Of a stretch of 64,000 nt of DNA, positions 1-11,665 are shown piece by piece (position 1 is the first letter of the stretch; every line of letters starts with the position of its first letter). This stretch comes from Janthinobacterium sp. TB1-E2 (lineage in GTDB: Bacteria; Pseudomonadota; Gammaproteobacteria; Burkholderiales; Burkholderiaceae_D), in NCBI RefSeq assembly GCF_036885605.1, contig NZ_CP142523.1, forward strand, positions 1,550,001 through 1,614,000, read 5' to 3'. The notes under the pieces are model-generated. The model was not told the DNA's origin. It was given only the letters and a program-made list of their open reading frames with translations, and searched no databases. The position numbers and the translations under genes are program-made.

Positions 1-2
1 GC

Positions 3-1850
<1,848 letters not shown>

Positions 1851-1964
1851 TCACAGAAGCAATGGCGCGGACATAGTGATGTCCGCGCAAACACGTGGGG
1901 CGCATTGGTCAACGGGCAACCGTTTGACCCATGCGCCCTGCGGCACTTAGGACAGCATAAAATC

Positions 1965-2381
1965 ATGGCTAAACATAGCAAAACCATGCCAGCGCGCGGC
2001 TTGCGCGTGGCCGACCAGATCCAGCGCGATCTGGCTGAAATCGTCGCCTACGAATTGAAGGATCCGCGCGTCGGCACGATGATCACCATCACCGAAGTGC
2101 AGATCACGCCCGATTACGCGCACGCCAAGGTGTTTTTCACGATGTTGAAAGACAGCAAGGAAGCCATCAAGAACACCACCGAAGGCTTGATGGCTGCGTC
2201 TGGCTTCATCCGCGGCCTGCTGGGCAAGCGCCTGCACATCCACACCCTGCCGATGCTGCATTTCGTGCACGACAGCTCGACCTCGCGCGGCATGGAAATG
2301 TCGCTGCTGATCGACAAGGCCAACGCCACGCGCGCGGCCGACGCCGAGCCGGATGCCAAACCAGAAGCGGACGAGCAATAA
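1965..2381 (+). CDS. rbfA: 30S ribosome-binding factor A
   Basis: RbfA binds the 30S subunit near the 5' helix of 16S rRNA and helps late maturation. The 138-residue product shows the KH-like fold sequence of the family ([21 protein letters not shown], the [18 protein letters not shown] strand-helix and [17 protein letters not shown]). The ATG at 1965 was chosen because an AGGA lies about 12 bases upstream and family members begin this way; a longer in-frame start at 1905 only adds unlikely residues. It ends two bases before truB, so the two are almost certainly translated from one mRNA. Confidence 0.95.
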   Translation: MAKHSKTMPARGLRVADQIQRDLAEIVAYELKDPRVGTMITITEVQITPDYAHAKVFFTMLKDSKEAIKNTTEGLMAASGFIRGLLGKRLHIHTLPMLHFVHDSSTSRGMEMSLLIDKANATRAADAEPDAKPEADEQ

Positions 2382-2383
2382 CA

Positions 2384-3319
2384 GTGGCGGGTCCGAAGAA
2401 ACCGCCCGGCATCAAGCGGGTGCGCGACCTGGTCGATGGCGTCTTGCTGTTGGATAAGCCTGTCGGCTGGTCCAGCAATGACGCCCTGATCAAGGCCAAG
2501 CGCGTCTTGAACGCGAAAAAGGCGGGCCATACGGGCACGCTGGATCCGTTCGCCACGGGCTTGCTGCCGCTGTGCTTTGGCGAAGCGACCAAGTTCTCGC
2601 AGGACTTGCTGGAAGCCGACAAAACCTACGAAACCCTGGTGCACCTGGGGCAGACGACGGATACGGGCGATACGGAAGGCGACGTGCTGGAAACGCGCGA
2701 CGTCAACGTCACCGAAGAGCAGATCGAAGCCGTGCTGGCGCAGTTCCGCGGGCCTATCCTGCAGACGCCGCCCATGTACTCGGCCTTGAAACGGGACGGC
2801 AAGCCCCTATATGAGTATGCAAGGGCAGGCATCACCCTGGAGCGCGAAGCGCGCCCGGTGACCATCCACAAGCTCGAGTTCCTCGGCTATGAAGCCCCGT
2901 TCCTGAAATTGTCCGTGATGTGCAGCAAGGGCACGTATATCCGCGTGCTGGGCGAAGACATCGGCCATGCCCTCGGTTGCGGCGGCCATCTGAACGCCTT
3001 GCGCCGCACGCAGGTGGGCAACCTGACGCTTGACGGCGTCGTTACCCTGGATGAGTTGACGGCGCATGCCGCGCCGCTGAGCTTGCTGGCTCCCGTCGAT
3101 GCCTTGCTGTCGAGTTTCCCGGCCGTCCAGCTGACGGAAGAATTGGCCAAGCGCTTCCTGCATGGCCAGCGCATCGCGCTGGGCAAAGAAGACGTCGTCG
3201 TGCCAGCCGAGCCGGGCAGGGTGCGCGTGTATCACGACAGCAAGCTGCTGGGCACGGGCCAGTTGCAGGAATACAGCATCCTGGCGCCGGAACGTCTCAT
3301 TGCCACGGCGCACCAATAA
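2384..3319 (+). CDS. truB: tRNA pseudouridine-55 synthase
   Basis: TruB isomerises U55 in the T-loop of tRNAs. The 311-residue protein has the N-terminal [11 protein letters not shown] motif and the catalytic loop [12 protein letters not shown] with the nucleophilic Asp at about residue 54. The start is a GTG two bases after the rbfA stop, consistent with translational coupling. A strong intrinsic terminator follows the stop codon and closes the infB-rbfA-truB transcript. Confidence 0.96.
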   Translation: MAGPKKPPGIKRVRDLVDGVLLLDKPVGWSSNDALIKAKRVLNAKKAGHTGTLDPFATGLLPLCFGEATKFSQDLLEADKTYETLVHLGQTTDTGDTEGDVLETRDVNVTEEQIEAVLAQFRGPILQTPPMYSALKRDGKPLYEYARAGITLEREARPVTIHKLEFLGYEAPFLKLSVMCSKGTYIRVLGEDIGHALGCGGHLNALRRTQVGNLTLDGVVTLDELTAHAAPLSLLAPVDALLSSFPAVQLTEELAKRFLHGQRIALGKEDVVVPAEPGRVRVYHDSKLLGTGQLQEYSILAPERLIATAHQ

Positions 3320-3342
3320 GTCACGGCAACGTCACATTACCC

Positions 3343-3373
3343 AGCGACACTCTTGAACCAGTGTCGCTTTTTT
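3343..3373 (+). terminator. Intrinsic terminator after truB
   Basis: Perfect 9-bp stem AGCGACACT / AGTGTCGCT with an 8-base loop, followed by a run of T. It sits 23 bases after the truB stop codon. Confidence 0.9.
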
Positions 3374-3437
3374 AAACAAATCGTCCCCGACTGCAAGAGC
3401 CGCCAGCATTTTTAGATAGCGTTGCAACGCAACATGC

Positions 3438-3443
3438 TATACT
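3438..3443 (+). promoter_or_regulatory. Possible -10 box of the typA promoter
   Basis: TATACT lies 84 bases upstream of the typA start and downstream of the truB terminator, where a promoter is required. No good -35 hexamer is visible at 16-18 bases, so this is only a suggestion. Confidence 0.35.
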
Positions 3444-3526
3444 ACGCGGTTCCGGAAATAGATTAGCATTCGGGTATCTCGTACACCTTGTACGCACTCC
3501 GCAGTTTTTCAGTAACTACTACGACC

Positions 3527-5359
3527 ATGTCAAATACAAAACGCGCAATTCGTAATATCGCCATTATCGCCCACGTTGACCACGGCAAAACCACGCTGGT
3601 GGATCAGCTGCTGCGCCAGTCCGGCACCTTCCGTGAAAACCAAGCGGTCGACACCCGAGTCATGGACTCGAACGACCTGGAAAAGGAGCGCGGCATTACG
3701 ATTCTGTCGAAGAACTGCGCCGTTGAGTACGAAGGCACCCACATCAACATCGTCGACACCCCAGGCCACGCCGACTTCGGCGGCGAAGTGGAACGTGTTC
3801 TGTCGATGGTGGACTCGGTTCTGCTGCTGATCGATGCACAGGAAGGCCCGATGCCGCAAACCCGTTTCGTCACGCGTAAAGCGCTGGCACTGGGTCTGAA
3901 GCCTATCGTTATCGTCAACAAGATCGACCGTCCAGGCGCACGTCCGGACTGGGCCATCAACCAGACGTTCGAACTGTTCGACAAGCTGGGCGCTACCGAC
4001 GAACAACTGGATTTCCCTATCATTTACGCTTCGGGCCTGAACGGCTATGCCGGTCTGACCGAAGACGTGCGCGGCGGCGACATGAAGCCGATGTTCGACG
4101 CCATCCTGGAACACGTTCCAGTACGCGACGACAATCCTGAAGGCCCGCTGCAAATGCAGATCACCTCGCTGGACTACTCGTCGTATGTCGGCAAGATCGG
4201 CATTGGCCGCGTCAACCGCGGTACCGTCAAAGTCGGCCAGGACGTGCTGGTCATCAATGGCCCAGGCGCGACCCCGATCAAAGGCCGCATCAACCAGGTG
4301 CTGAACTTCAAGGGCCTGGAGCGTGTGCTGGTTGACGAAGCCGTCGCCGGCGACATCTGCCTGATCAACGGTATTGACGAAATCGGCATCGGTTCGACCC
4401 TGTGCGCACTGGACACGCCTGAAGCGCTGCCGATGCTGACCGTCGACGAGCCGACCCTGACCATGAACTTCATGGTCAACAACTCGCCACTGGCTGGCCG
4501 CGAAGGCAAGTTCGTTACCTCGCGTCAACTGCGTGACCGTCTGGAAAAAGAATTGAAAGCCAACGTTGCTCTGCGCGTGGCACCAACCGATGACGACACG
4601 ATCTTCGAAGTATCGGGCCGCGGCGAGCTGCACCTGACGATCCTGATCGAAAACATGCGTCGCGAAGGCTTCGAGCTGGCCGTATCGCGTCCACGCGTGG
4701 TCTTCAAAATGGTCGATGGCGTGCGCCACGAGCCGTTTGAAAACCTGTCCGTTGACGTTGAAGAAGTCAACCAGGGCGGCGTCATGGAAGAACTGGGCCG
4801 TCGTCGTGGCGACCTGCAAAACATGGAATCGGATGGCAAGGGCCGCGTGCGTCTCGAGTACCTGATCCCGGCGCGTGGCCTGATCGGCTTCCAGGGCGAA
4901 TTCATGACCCTGACCCGCGGCACCGGCCTGATGAGCCACGTATTCCATGAATACGCGCCAGTCGACAACACCCGTGGCGAAATGGCCGGCCGTCGTAACG
5001 GCGTGCTGATCTCGCAAGATGACGGCGCTGCTGTTGCCTACGCTATCTGGAAACTGCAAGACCGCGGCCGCATGTTCGTGTCGCACAATGACCCAGTGTA
5101 CGAAGGCATGGTCATCGGTATCCACTCGCGCGACAACGACCTGGTCGTCAACCCGATCAAGGGCAAGCAGCTGACCAACGTGCGTTCGTCGGGTACCGAC
5201 GAAGCGGTGCGCCTGGTACCGCCAATCCAGATGTCGCTGGAATACGCAGTCGAATTCATCGAGGACGACGAACTGGTGGAAATCACGCCTAAATCGATCC
5301 GTCTGCGCAAGCGCTTCCTGAAAGAGCACGAGCGTAAAAAAGCGTCGCGTGATTCGTAA
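3527..5359 (+). CDS. typA: Ribosome-associated GTPase TypA/BipA
   Basis: BipA is an EF-G-like translational GTPase needed for 50S assembly and growth in cold or stress. The 610-residue product has G1 AHVDHGKT at residues 15-22, G3 DTPGHADF, G4 NKIDRPGA, an EF-G-like domain V and the BipA-specific C-terminal domain ([19 protein letters not shown]). The start ATG at 3527 gives the standard N-terminus [14 protein letters not shown]; an upstream in-frame ATG at 3488 would add 13 atypical residues. It stands alone between a terminator and a hairpin. Confidence 0.96.
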   Translation: MSNTKRAIRNIAIIAHVDHGKTTLVDQLLRQSGTFRENQAVDTRVMDSNDLEKERGITILSKNCAVEYEGTHINIVDTPGHADFGGEVERVLSMVDSVLLLIDAQEGPMPQTRFVTRKALALGLKPIVIVNKIDRPGARPDWAINQTFELFDKLGATDEQLDFPIIYASGLNGYAGLTEDVRGGDMKPMFDAILEHVPVRDDNPEGPLQMQITSLDYSSYVGKIGIGRVNRGTVKVGQDVLVINGPGATPIKGRINQVLNFKGLERVLVDEAVAGDICLINGIDEIGIGSTLCALDTPEALPMLTVDEPTLTMNFMVNNSPLAGREGKFVTSRQLRDRLEKELKANVALRVAPTDDDTIFEVSGRGELHLTILIENMRREGFELAVSRPRVVFKMVDGVRHEPFENLSVDVEEVNQGGVMEELGRRRGDLQNMESDGKGRVRLEYLIPARGLIGFQGEFMTLTRGTGLMSHVFHEYAPVDNTRGEMAGRRNGVLISQDDGAAVAYAIWKLQDRGRMFVSHNDPVYEGMVIGIHSRDNDLVVNPIKGKQLTNVRSSGTDEAVRLVPPIQMSLEYAVEFIEDDELVEITPKSIRLRKRFLKEHERKKASRDS

Positions 5360-5370
5360 TCTGTTGTAGA

Positions 5371-5390
5371 GCATGGCCTGCGGGCCATGC
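5371..5390 (+). terminator. Perfect hairpin after typA
   Basis: Arms GCATGGCC and GGCCATGC with a 4-base loop, 12 bases after the typA stop. There is no T-run, so termination is weak or needs Rho; it may instead protect the 3' end. Confidence 0.4.
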
Positions 5391-5479
5391 CGCGCTCAAG
5401 CCCGTTGCTCCGCCTTTCCTTCACCGGTGAGGCGCGCAGCGGGTTTGTCATTTGCAGCTCCTGTTTTTTTGTAGACACC

Positions 5480-6475
5480 ATGACTTCCACTTCTTTGCCT
5501 TCCCGCCGCCTGTCCGTCGCCCCGATGATGGACTGGACCGACCGCCATTGCCGCAAGTTCCACCGCGAAATCACGCGCCATACCTGGCTCTACACCGAGA
5601 TGGTGACGACGGGCGCGCTGGTCTACGGCGACGTGGAGCGCCATTTGCGCTTCAATGAGGAGGAACATCCGGTCGCGCTGCAGCTGGGCGGCAGCGATCC
5701 GAAGGACCTGGCCACGAGCGCCAAGCTGGGCGAGCAGTGGGGCTACGACGAGGTTAACCTGAACTGCGGCTGCCCGTCCGAGCGCGTGCAAAAGGGCGCG
5801 TTTGGCGCCTGCCTGATGGCCGAGCCGCAACTGGTGGCCGACTGCGTGAAAGCCATGCGCGACGTGGTCGACATCGACGTCACGGTCAAACACCGCATCG
5901 GCATCGATGACAGCGAGTCGTACGACTTCGTGCGCGACTTCGTCGGCACCGTGGCCGACGCCGGCTGCAAGACGTTTATCGTGCATGCGCGCAATGCCAT
6001 CCTGAAAGGCCTGAGCCCGAAGGAAAACCGCGAAGTGCCGCCCCTGAAATACGATTATGCCTACCGCCTGAAGCGCGACTTCCCCCAGTTCGAATTCATC
6101 ATCAATGGCGGCATCAAGACGCTCGATGAAATTGACCTGCACCTGCAGCACCTGGACGGCGTGATGCTGGGCCGCGAGGCGTATCACAATCCGTACGTGA
6201 TGGCGCAGTTCGACCAGCGCTATTACGGCGACGATGCGCCTGTCAAAACGCGCGAACAAGTGCTCGAAGCGATGATTCCGTATATCAGCGCGCAGCTGGA
6301 AAAAGAAGCGGGGAGATTGAAGCTGAACAGCGTCACGCGCCACATGCTGGGCCTGATGCAAAACTTGCCTGGTGCGCGCGGCTTCCGTCAGACGCTGTCC
6401 GATTCCAAGAAGCTGGCCTCGGGCGACCCGCGTTTGCTGCTGGAAGCGGCGGCGCGTTTGTCCTTGCCTGCCTAA
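5480..6475 (+). CDS. dusA: tRNA-dihydrouridine(20/20a) synthase
   Basis: FMN-dependent enzyme reducing U20/U20a in the tRNA D-loop. The 331-residue TIM-barrel protein shows SVAPMMDWTDRHCR at the N-terminus, the active-site segment NLNCGCPSERV with the catalytic Cys, the phosphate-binding KHRIGID and the DusA-specific GLSPKENREVPPLKYDY, which separates it from DusB and DusC. The ATG at 5480 gives the usual N-terminus; the upstream in-frame ATG at 5387 overlaps the hairpin after typA and is unlikely. No strong Shine-Dalgarno is seen. Confidence 0.93.
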   Translation: MTSTSLPSRRLSVAPMMDWTDRHCRKFHREITRHTWLYTEMVTTGALVYGDVERHLRFNEEEHPVALQLGGSDPKDLATSAKLGEQWGYDEVNLNCGCPSERVQKGAFGACLMAEPQLVADCVKAMRDVVDIDVTVKHRIGIDDSESYDFVRDFVGTVADAGCKTFIVHARNAILKGLSPKENREVPPLKYDYAYRLKRDFPQFEFIINGGIKTLDEIDLHLQHLDGVMLGREAYHNPYVMAQFDQRYYGDDAPVKTREQVLEAMIPYISAQLEKEAGRLKLNSVTRHMLGLMQNLPGARGFRQTLSDSKKLASGDPRLLLEAAARLSLPA

Positions 6476-6936
6476 TGGACGATTTCCAAGGCCATGCGCG
6501 GCACATCGACGGCTACCTGCAAGCCGTCAGCGCGCTCAAGGATGACGGCAGCGACTTGCTCTGCACGTATCTGGGGCCCGCCGCGCCGCAAGCATCGTTC
6601 GATGCCCTGTGCCGCGCACTGGATGTGACACCCGATGGCTTGCGCCTGCAGCCGCTCGAAACGGTCGTGTGCAGCGGCGTCTTGTGCACGCCGCGCCAGT
6701 GGCTGCTCGAGCGCCTCCATCCGACGAGCGAGGCGGACCGCCAGCCGCTCGACGCACGTTTATATGACGGTTTCGAGCGCGAACTGGCCGAACTGCTGGG
6801 CAGCGAGCCGCACTGGTATCAACTGGTATCGTCTGGCCAGCGCAACCTGGCCGGTCAATTGGGCGCCATCTGGAGCGTCTTTGTCTTCGGCACAGAGTGC
6901 CACACCTATGTGATGCATTGCAGCTGGGACAGCTGA
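6475..6936 (+). CDS. Hypothetical protein coupled to dusA
   Basis: A 153-residue protein of unknown function, not recognised. Its ATG shares one base with the dusA stop codon (TAATG), so it is probably translated by coupling. The sequence looks globular, with no signal peptide or membrane segment; a Trp/His-rich end (PHWYQLVSSGQRNLAGQLGA, then TECHTYVMHCSW) is notable. Its place after dusA may only reflect shared transcription. Confidence 0.7.
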   Translation: MDDFQGHARHIDGYLQAVSALKDDGSDLLCTYLGPAAPQASFDALCRALDVTPDGLRLQPLETVVCSGVLCTPRQWLLERLHPTSEADRQPLDARLYDGFERELAELLGSEPHWYQLVSSGQRNLAGQLGAIWSVFVFGTECHTYVMHCSWDS

Positions 6937-7456
6937 GCCAACTTGTCTATACCGGTGCCGCTGCGCACTGGTATTGTCCGCACTTCCCCTTCCTCTGAGT
7001 ACCTCTCCCAAAACGATGCAATATGGCTACGCCATGTGTTGTAAATGCGCTGTTTCGGCGCATGCCCGCACTGTCGTGGGGCATTTCTAAGAGGCAAGAA
7101 ACGGCGTTGTTGCCATTTCCCCGAAGAAAGTTAATCAGCCATTTATTCGGGTACATATTGCTTGCTTTGAGGCAAAATTTACACCTATAATTGATTATAG
7201 ACAAATATTTCTCATATGAATGTTTGATGTTGATCTCACATCAACGGTGTCAAAAATTCAGCGTGCGGAGCAAGTTTGCATTCGCAGTCACTGGCATTTC
7301 CAGGGCTGCTGAAAGACCAGGAAGTACCCCGGGCTGCGTGCGGCCGGATACCGCCAGCATACCAATGGGTAAGGGCGGACACCGGTGTTGCGCAGCCTTC
7401 GTCTTGTCGTGCCGGGCAAAAATCCTTATCAATAGTTTCATTTACGAAGAGCCGAA
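6937..7456. other. 520-bp intergenic region before the chemoreceptor gene
   Basis: No credible gene is seen. It holds a hairpin at 7062-7084 (ATGCCC-CAC / GTGGGGCAT with one bulged base, then TTTCT) that may end the dusA transcript, an AT-rich stretch at 7120-7250 likely to contain the chemoreceptor promoter, and a GC-rich leader at 7290-7440. I looked for a GEMM-type c-di-GMP riboswitch in the leader and could not match its conserved blocks. Confidence 0.5.
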
Positions 7457-9214
7457 ATGAATTTAGCAAAAATGAAGGTTGGTACCCGCCTGGGCCTGGG
7501 TTTCGCCCTGGTACTGGTTCTGCTGGTGGCCGTGACCGTCCTCGGCATCGCGCGCATGGCGCAAATCCAGGAGCGTCTCGATCACGTGATCAATGTCAAC
7601 AACGTCGTCACCCGCCTCGTGATCGACATGCGTGGCAACGTCAGCGACCGCATCACCTCGCTGCGCATCCTGACCCTGATGACCGACGCGGGCGATATGG
7701 AGCCGGAAATGGCGCGTATCAAGACGCAGACGAGCACCTATCAGGAAACGCAGAAGAAGCTCGAAGAGAAATTCGCCGTCGAGTCGACTCCTGAAGAAAA
7801 AGCGCTGCTGACCTCGATCAAGGAATACGAAGCGGCCGCCATGCCGGCCATCGCCAAGGCCTCCGCGCTGTGGATGGCCAACGATGCGGAAGGCGCCACG
7901 CGCGTGATGATCAAGGAAATCCGTCCGGTACAGAAAAAATGGATGGAAGCGCTGGAACAACTGGCCGTGCTGGAAGACAAGCTCAACGAGCAGATGCAAT
8001 CGGATGCCCGCAAGGCCTTCGACAGCGCGCGCCTGTTCATGATCATCCTCGGCGTACTGGCCGTGGCGATGGGCGTGGCGGCGGCACTGGTGATTACCCG
8101 CGGCTTGCTGAAACAGCTGGGCGGCGAGCCGGACTACACGGCATCGATCGCCGGCAGCATCGCCAATGGCGACTTGTCGATCGGCATCCACACGCAGCCT
8201 TCCGATACGTCCAGCCTGCTGGCGGAAATGAAGGAAATGCGCAACAGCCTGGTGGGCATCGTCGGCCAGGTGCGCGTCGGTACGGAAACCATCGGCACGG
8301 CCTCGCGTGAAATTGCCGACGGCAATATCGACCTGTCGTCGCGCACGGAAATGCAAGCCAGCGCGCTGGAAAAAACGGCCTCGGCCATGGAAGAGTTGAC
8401 CTCGACCGTGAAACAGAATGCGGACAATGCGCGCGAAGCCAACAAGCTGGCCGCCACCGCTTCGGATGTCGCCATCAAGGGCGGCTCCGTGGTGTCGCAA
8501 GTGGTTGACACCATGAGCTCGATCAACGAGTCGGCGAAGAAGATTGTCGACATCATTGGCGTGATCGATGGCATCGCCTTCCAGACCAACATCCTGGCGC
8601 TGAACGCTGCCGTGGAAGCGGCACGTGCCGGCGAGCAAGGCCGCGGTTTTGCCGTGGTGGCGTCGGAAGTGCGCAACCTGGCCCAGCGTTCCGCCGGCGC
8701 CGCGAAGGAAATCAAGATCCTCATCGACGATTCGGCCGAGAAGACGGAACGCGGTACGCGTCTGGTCGGCCAGGCTGGCGTAACGATGGGTGAAGTGGTC
8801 GACAGCGTGCGCCGCGTGACCGACATCATGAGCGAGATCGCCAGTGCCAGCCAGGAACAAAGCGCTGGCATCGAACAGGTCAATCTGTCGATTATCGAGA
8901 TGGATGGCATGACGCAGCAAAATGCGGCCCTGGTGGAGCAGGCCGCCGCCGCGGCGCAAAGCTTGCAGGACCAGGCGGCCGAACTGGCCCACGTGGTCAG
9001 CATCTTCAAACTGGTCGAAGGCGAAGAGAAACCGGCGGCGTATGTGCCGGCACCGGTAGCGGTCGCTGCGGCACCGGTGGCCGTGCGCAAGCCGGCACCG
9101 GCATTGCGCCCGGTGAAGTCGCTGACGCGCAAGACGGAAGCGGCCGCTCCCGTGGCTCCAGCGCCACGCAAGGCGGCAGGCGCGGGCAGCAATGACGAGT
9201 GGGAAGAGTTTTAA
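7457..9214 (+). CDS. Methyl-accepting chemotaxis protein
   Basis: A 585-residue transmembrane chemoreceptor that signals to CheA/CheW. Order: TM1 at about residues 9-31, a periplasmic four-helix-bundle-type ligand domain to about 190, TM2 about 193-213 ([20 protein letters not shown]), HAMP, and a long cytoplasmic coiled coil whose tip carries the conserved [20 protein letters not shown] and EVRNLAQRS. The tail is Pro/Ala-rich and ends in EWEEF, which fits the xWxxF pentapeptide that tethers CheR/CheB. No che genes are adjacent, so its ligand cannot be read from context. Confidence 0.94.
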   Translation: MNLAKMKVGTRLGLGFALVLVLLVAVTVLGIARMAQIQERLDHVINVNNVVTRLVIDMRGNVSDRITSLRILTLMTDAGDMEPEMARIKTQTSTYQETQKKLEEKFAVESTPEEKALLTSIKEYEAAAMPAIAKASALWMANDAEGATRVMIKEIRPVQKKWMEALEQLAVLEDKLNEQMQSDARKAFDSARLFMIILGVLAVAMGVAAALVITRGLLKQLGGEPDYTASIAGSIANGDLSIGIHTQPSDTSSLLAEMKEMRNSLVGIVGQVRVGTETIGTASREIADGNIDLSSRTEMQASALEKTASAMEELTSTVKQNADNAREANKLAATASDVAIKGGSVVSQVVDTMSSINESAKKIVDIIGVIDGIAFQTNILALNAAVEAARAGEQGRGFAVVASEVRNLAQRSAGAAKEIKILIDDSAEKTERGTRLVGQAGVTMGEVVDSVRRVTDIMSEIASASQEQSAGIEQVNLSIIEMDGMTQQNAALVEQAAAAAQSLQDQAAELAHVVSIFKLVEGEEKPAAYVPAPVAVAAAPVAVRKPAPALRPVKSLTRKTEAAAPVAPAPRKAAGAGSNDEWEEF

Positions 9215-9277
9215 GCGCGGCCAACAGCGCACAGGAAATGGTAACTACCGTATTTGATAATAATCATGGGGAAGCAC

Positions 9278-9625
9278 ATGTTTGAGAATAAGCGTTTGAT
9301 GAGTGTTGCAGCAGCCTTGCTGGTGTCCGTTTCTTCCGCCGCCTTCGCGGCCGAGGTGCCGGCGTCGTTCGATGCCAAGAACTGCAAGGCCGACTATCCG
9401 AAAGCCTCGCTGATGAACGAAGAGCAGGGCACCGTGTCGATGTCCTTCCTGGTCAATGCCGATGGTAGCGTTGCCGATTCGAAAGTCGAGAAGAGCAGCG
9501 GCTTCAAGAACCTGGACAAGGCCGCCATCAAGGCCCTGTCCGCATGCAAGTTCAAGCCGGGCACCAAGGATGGCGCCGCAGCGCAAACCTGGACCAAGGT
9601 CGATTACGCCTGGAAGCTGGACTGA
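9278..9625 (+). CDS. Periplasmic TonB C-terminal-domain-like protein
   Basis: A 115-residue exported protein: signal peptide MFENKRLMSVAAALLVSVSS...AFA, then a small domain resembling the TonB C-terminal fold (YPKASLMNEEQGTVSMSFLV, DGSVADSKVEKSSGFKNLDKAA, CKFKP). It has no membrane anchor or Pro-rich spacer, so it is not a full energy transducer; stand-alone domains like this are common in Oxalobacteraceae. The ATG at 9278 follows GGGGAAG by a proper distance, which favours it over upstream ATGs at 9254 and 9266. Confidence 0.8.
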   Translation: MFENKRLMSVAAALLVSVSSAAFAAEVPASFDAKNCKADYPKASLMNEEQGTVSMSFLVNADGSVADSKVEKSSGFKNLDKAAIKALSACKFKPGTKDGAAAQTWTKVDYAWKLD

Positions 9626-9635
9626 TCCACGTATC

Positions 9636-9701
9636 GCCGGGAGCCAGGCTCCCGGCATGGCCGTATCCGCTACGGGCGGCGCCTGCAAGGGTGCCGCCCG
9701 T
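9636..9701 (+). terminator. Two GC-rich hairpins in tandem
   Basis: The first has arms GCCGGGAGCC / GGCTCCCGGC around one base (9636-9656), the second arms ACGGGCGGC / GCCGCCCGT (9672-9701). Neither is followed by a T-run, so they may be a weak terminator or mRNA-stabilising structure between two separate genes. Confidence 0.4.
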
Positions 9702-9793
9702 ACTGTTATGTGCGTCAGCCAACGGCACTGTTGCCGCCGATTCTGTTACCCTCGAAACATATCTTCGGGATCTCCCACCACAAGAGGCCTATC

Positions 9794-10366
9794 ATGCAGC
9801 GCATCCTGACACTTTCCTCCCTGGCCGCCACCGGTTTGCTGCTTTCCGCCTGCGCCTCGCTGGGCACGCCCGTGGGCTTGCAGCCGGGGCAGACCGTGGC
9901 CGTCGTCAATAGCCTGAGCTGGGACAATCCCCTGACGGGCAAGCGCGACGGCGTGCGCACGAGCTGGCCCATCAAGAATGGCAAGATTGCCCCTGAGTAT
10001 TTCCCGCTGGCGCAGCTGAAGCAATGCGAGGCCGGCGGCAAGCCTTGCGCCTGGGGCGTGATGCGGGCGCAGCGCGGCGCGCCCACGCTCAGCTATGCGG
10101 ACGGCGGCGTCGACCTGGCCGTGAATGTATCGATCGACGTGGCGCGGCGCCAGGATGCGCGCCAGGGCGAGACGCAAACGGCGATGGCGATTCCCCAGGA
10201 CGTGGCCGCGCTGGAAGGCCGGCAACAGGTGCAACCCAGCTGGAAATTGAAGTATGGCAAGGTCGAGCAGGTCGAGCTCGACTATGGCGTGCGCTACCAG
10301 GTGTGCGTGCAGCGCTACGATGCGGCCGGCAAGGCCATCGACACGTGCGCGATTCCATTTATTTGA
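9794..10366 (+). CDS. Hypothetical lipoprotein
   Basis: A 190-residue protein of unknown function. The N-terminus MQRILTLSSLAATGLLLSACAS is a lipoprotein signal with lipobox LSAC, giving Cys at about residue 20. The mature part is soluble with two further Cys pairs (QLKQCEAGGKPCAWG and VCVQRYDAAGKAIDTC) that could form disulfides. The ATG at 9794 was chosen because it begins the signal peptide; the 28 residues upstream in frame are not signal-like. Confidence 0.8.
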   Translation: MQRILTLSSLAATGLLLSACASLGTPVGLQPGQTVAVVNSLSWDNPLTGKRDGVRTSWPIKNGKIAPEYFPLAQLKQCEAGGKPCAWGVMRAQRGAPTLSYADGGVDLAVNVSIDVARRQDARQGETQTAMAIPQDVAALEGRQQVQPSWKLKYGKVEQVELDYGVRYQVCVQRYDAAGKAIDTCAIPFI

Positions 10367-10515
10367 GGAAACATGCGGTGTAGGCCGCTTGTGGCGCGAT
10401 TGCCACATTTCATGTTGCGGCGTGCGTCGGGGTGTAACAATCGGTAAAAGCGCAGCAAAGCTCCGCGTAATTTCTTATAGTGCTTAATTAAGTAGTACAC
10501 ATTAGGAGAATTGCG

Positions 10516-10899
10516 ATGAAAACCCTGTTGGCAGTAATTTCGCTGGCCGCCTTGGGTGGCTGCGCCGTGGCGCCCCCCGGTCCTGCGTATTACGGTTCGC
10601 GCGCGCCGCAGGGGGCCTACAATCCCTATGAATGGCATACGGTCTCGTCCGAGCCGGTGCAGTCGGGCCGCGTGATGAGCGCGCCGCGCGTGGAATATAC
10701 GAATGAGCCCGTGTATGTGCAGCAACAGCCTGTCTACGTTCAGCAGCCCGTGTATGTGCCGGCGCCCGTGTACGCACCGCAACCGTATTATTACAATCCG
10801 CCCGTGACGATCGGGCTGGACTTCATGTTTGGCTTTGGGCGCTACGGTGGACACCGCGGCGGCTGGGGCGGGCATGGCCGCTACCATGGCCGCCGCTAG
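10516..10899 (+). CDS. Small Tyr/Pro-rich repeat lipoprotein
   Basis: A 127-residue lipoprotein with signal MKTLLAVISLAALGGC and lipid-accepting Cys at residue 16. The middle carries imperfect PVYV repeats (about residues 63-90, spaced by Gln-rich or Pro-Ala linkers), followed by a GLDFMFGFG segment and a Gly/His/Arg-rich tail ending in GRYHGRR. Function is unknown; the pattern resembles small envelope proteins of betaproteobacteria. AGGAG at 10504 supports the start. Confidence 0.8.
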   Translation: MKTLLAVISLAALGGCAVAPPGPAYYGSRAPQGAYNPYEWHTVSSEPVQSGRVMSAPRVEYTNEPVYVQQQPVYVQQPVYVPAPVYAPQPYYYNPPVTIGLDFMFGFGRYGGHRGGWGGHGRYHGRR

Positions 10900-10921
10900 T
10901 CTATTGCGGTAGGCAGGACAA

Positions 10922-10958
10922 AGCCGGACAAGCATTGCTTGCCCGGCTATTTCATTTT
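10922..10958. terminator. Terminator hairpin between convergent genes
   Basis: Stem AGCCGG-CAAGC / GCTTG-CCGGCT with one internal A/C mismatch and a 3-base loop, followed on the plus strand by ATTTCATTTT. It lies between the plus-strand lipoprotein gene and the small minus-strand gene, so it may serve both. Confidence 0.7.
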
Positions 10959-10959
10959 A

Positions 10960-11076
10960 TTAGTGGAAATACACGGCCGTCTGGTGCAGCACGTCCGCCG
11001 AGCACAGGATGTACATCGCCGCCGCTGCCAGACCTATTTGCAAGGCGCCAAAGCTGATCGGGATGAGGCGGGACAT
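10960..11076 (-). CDS. Small predicted membrane protein, 38 aa
   Basis: A short frame missed by length cut-offs. It reads MSRLIPISFGALQIGLAAAA, then MYILCSADVLHQTAVYFH and stop. Residues 5-24 form one hydrophobic helix, so a single-pass inner-membrane peptide is likely. AGGAG lies six bases before the ATG at 11076, and a hairpin terminator follows the stop, which together make a complete small transcription unit. Function unknown. Confidence 0.65.
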   Translation of the reverse strand: MSRLIPISFGALQIGLAAAAMYILCSADVLHQTAVYFH

Positions 11077-11215
11077 GTCGTACTCCTGAGTGGAATGAGG
11101 TGTGTTGTCAGGCTTTCATCATAGGATGAGTTGATGCCTTTGGGCATCGGATGAATGTCCGCCACGATGTAGGACAACACCTCGCGCCTGGCGCCCCGCC
11201 TCGCTTTCCGGGCGT

Positions 11216-11665
11216 CTAGCGGTTTTTCCAGCGCAGGACCGGCTCTTCCGGCGCCGTGTCCGGCACGTTCGAAATCGTCAGCCAGTGCGTCAGGCGTTCC
11301 GGGTGCTTGAGATTGATGCCCATGCCATCGATGATGCCCACCTGTTCCAGCATGCGCGCATCGATTTTCGCCTTCGACACCGTGGGCGCGCCCATGACCA
11401 TGCGGTCATATGCCTTGCGCGCCTTGTGTTCCCACTTGTGCAGATTGCTTTCGTCGAAGCGGTTCGCTTCGAAATACACGGTCAGGGTGCCATCGAGGTT
11501 GCCGAAGCCGACAATGCCCGCGCCCTTGCGGATGGTGGTGTTGTTGCTGATGTCGAATTCTGCCGTGGGCACGAAAATGCCGGCGCGGCCATCGATGTCG
11601 GGACGTCCCACGGGCGTTTCCTTGCCGTAGGAACTCGTTTCGGTAATGGTTTTTTCTGCAGACAT
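11216..11665 (-). CDS. Hypothetical cytoplasmic protein
   Basis: A 149-residue protein that I do not recognise. It has no signal peptide or membrane segment; the sequence is mixed and soluble, with a Gly-rich stretch KGAGIVGFGNLDGTLTVYFEANRFDESN and a basic helix HKWEHKARKAYDRMVMG. The ATG at 11665 was taken because the upstream in-frame residues are His/Arg-rich and non-protein-like. It is transcribed away from the receptor gene region and has no co-directional partner. Confidence 0.65.
   Translation of the reverse strand: MSAEKTITETSSYGKETPVGRPDIDGRAGIFVPTAEFDISNNTTIRKGAGIVGFGNLDGTLTVYFEANRFDESNLHKWEHKARKAYDRMVMGAPTVSKAKIDARMLEQVGIIDGMGINLKHPERLTHWLTISNVPDTAPEEPVLRWKNR

Noticed and set aside
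3530..5374. 614-codon minus-strand open frame across typA
   Set aside because: It is the antisense of typA in a high-GC gene, His/Asp/Gln-rich and with no Shine-Dalgarno or family match.
7290..7440. Possible GEMM c-di-GMP riboswitch in the chemoreceptor leader
   Set aside because: The conserved blocks of that class could not be aligned; only short GC-rich similarities were seen.
7463..9232. 589-codon minus-strand frame opposite the chemoreceptor
   Set aside because: Composition (runs of His, Arg, Gly) is typical of an antisense shadow; the plus-strand product has complete family motifs.
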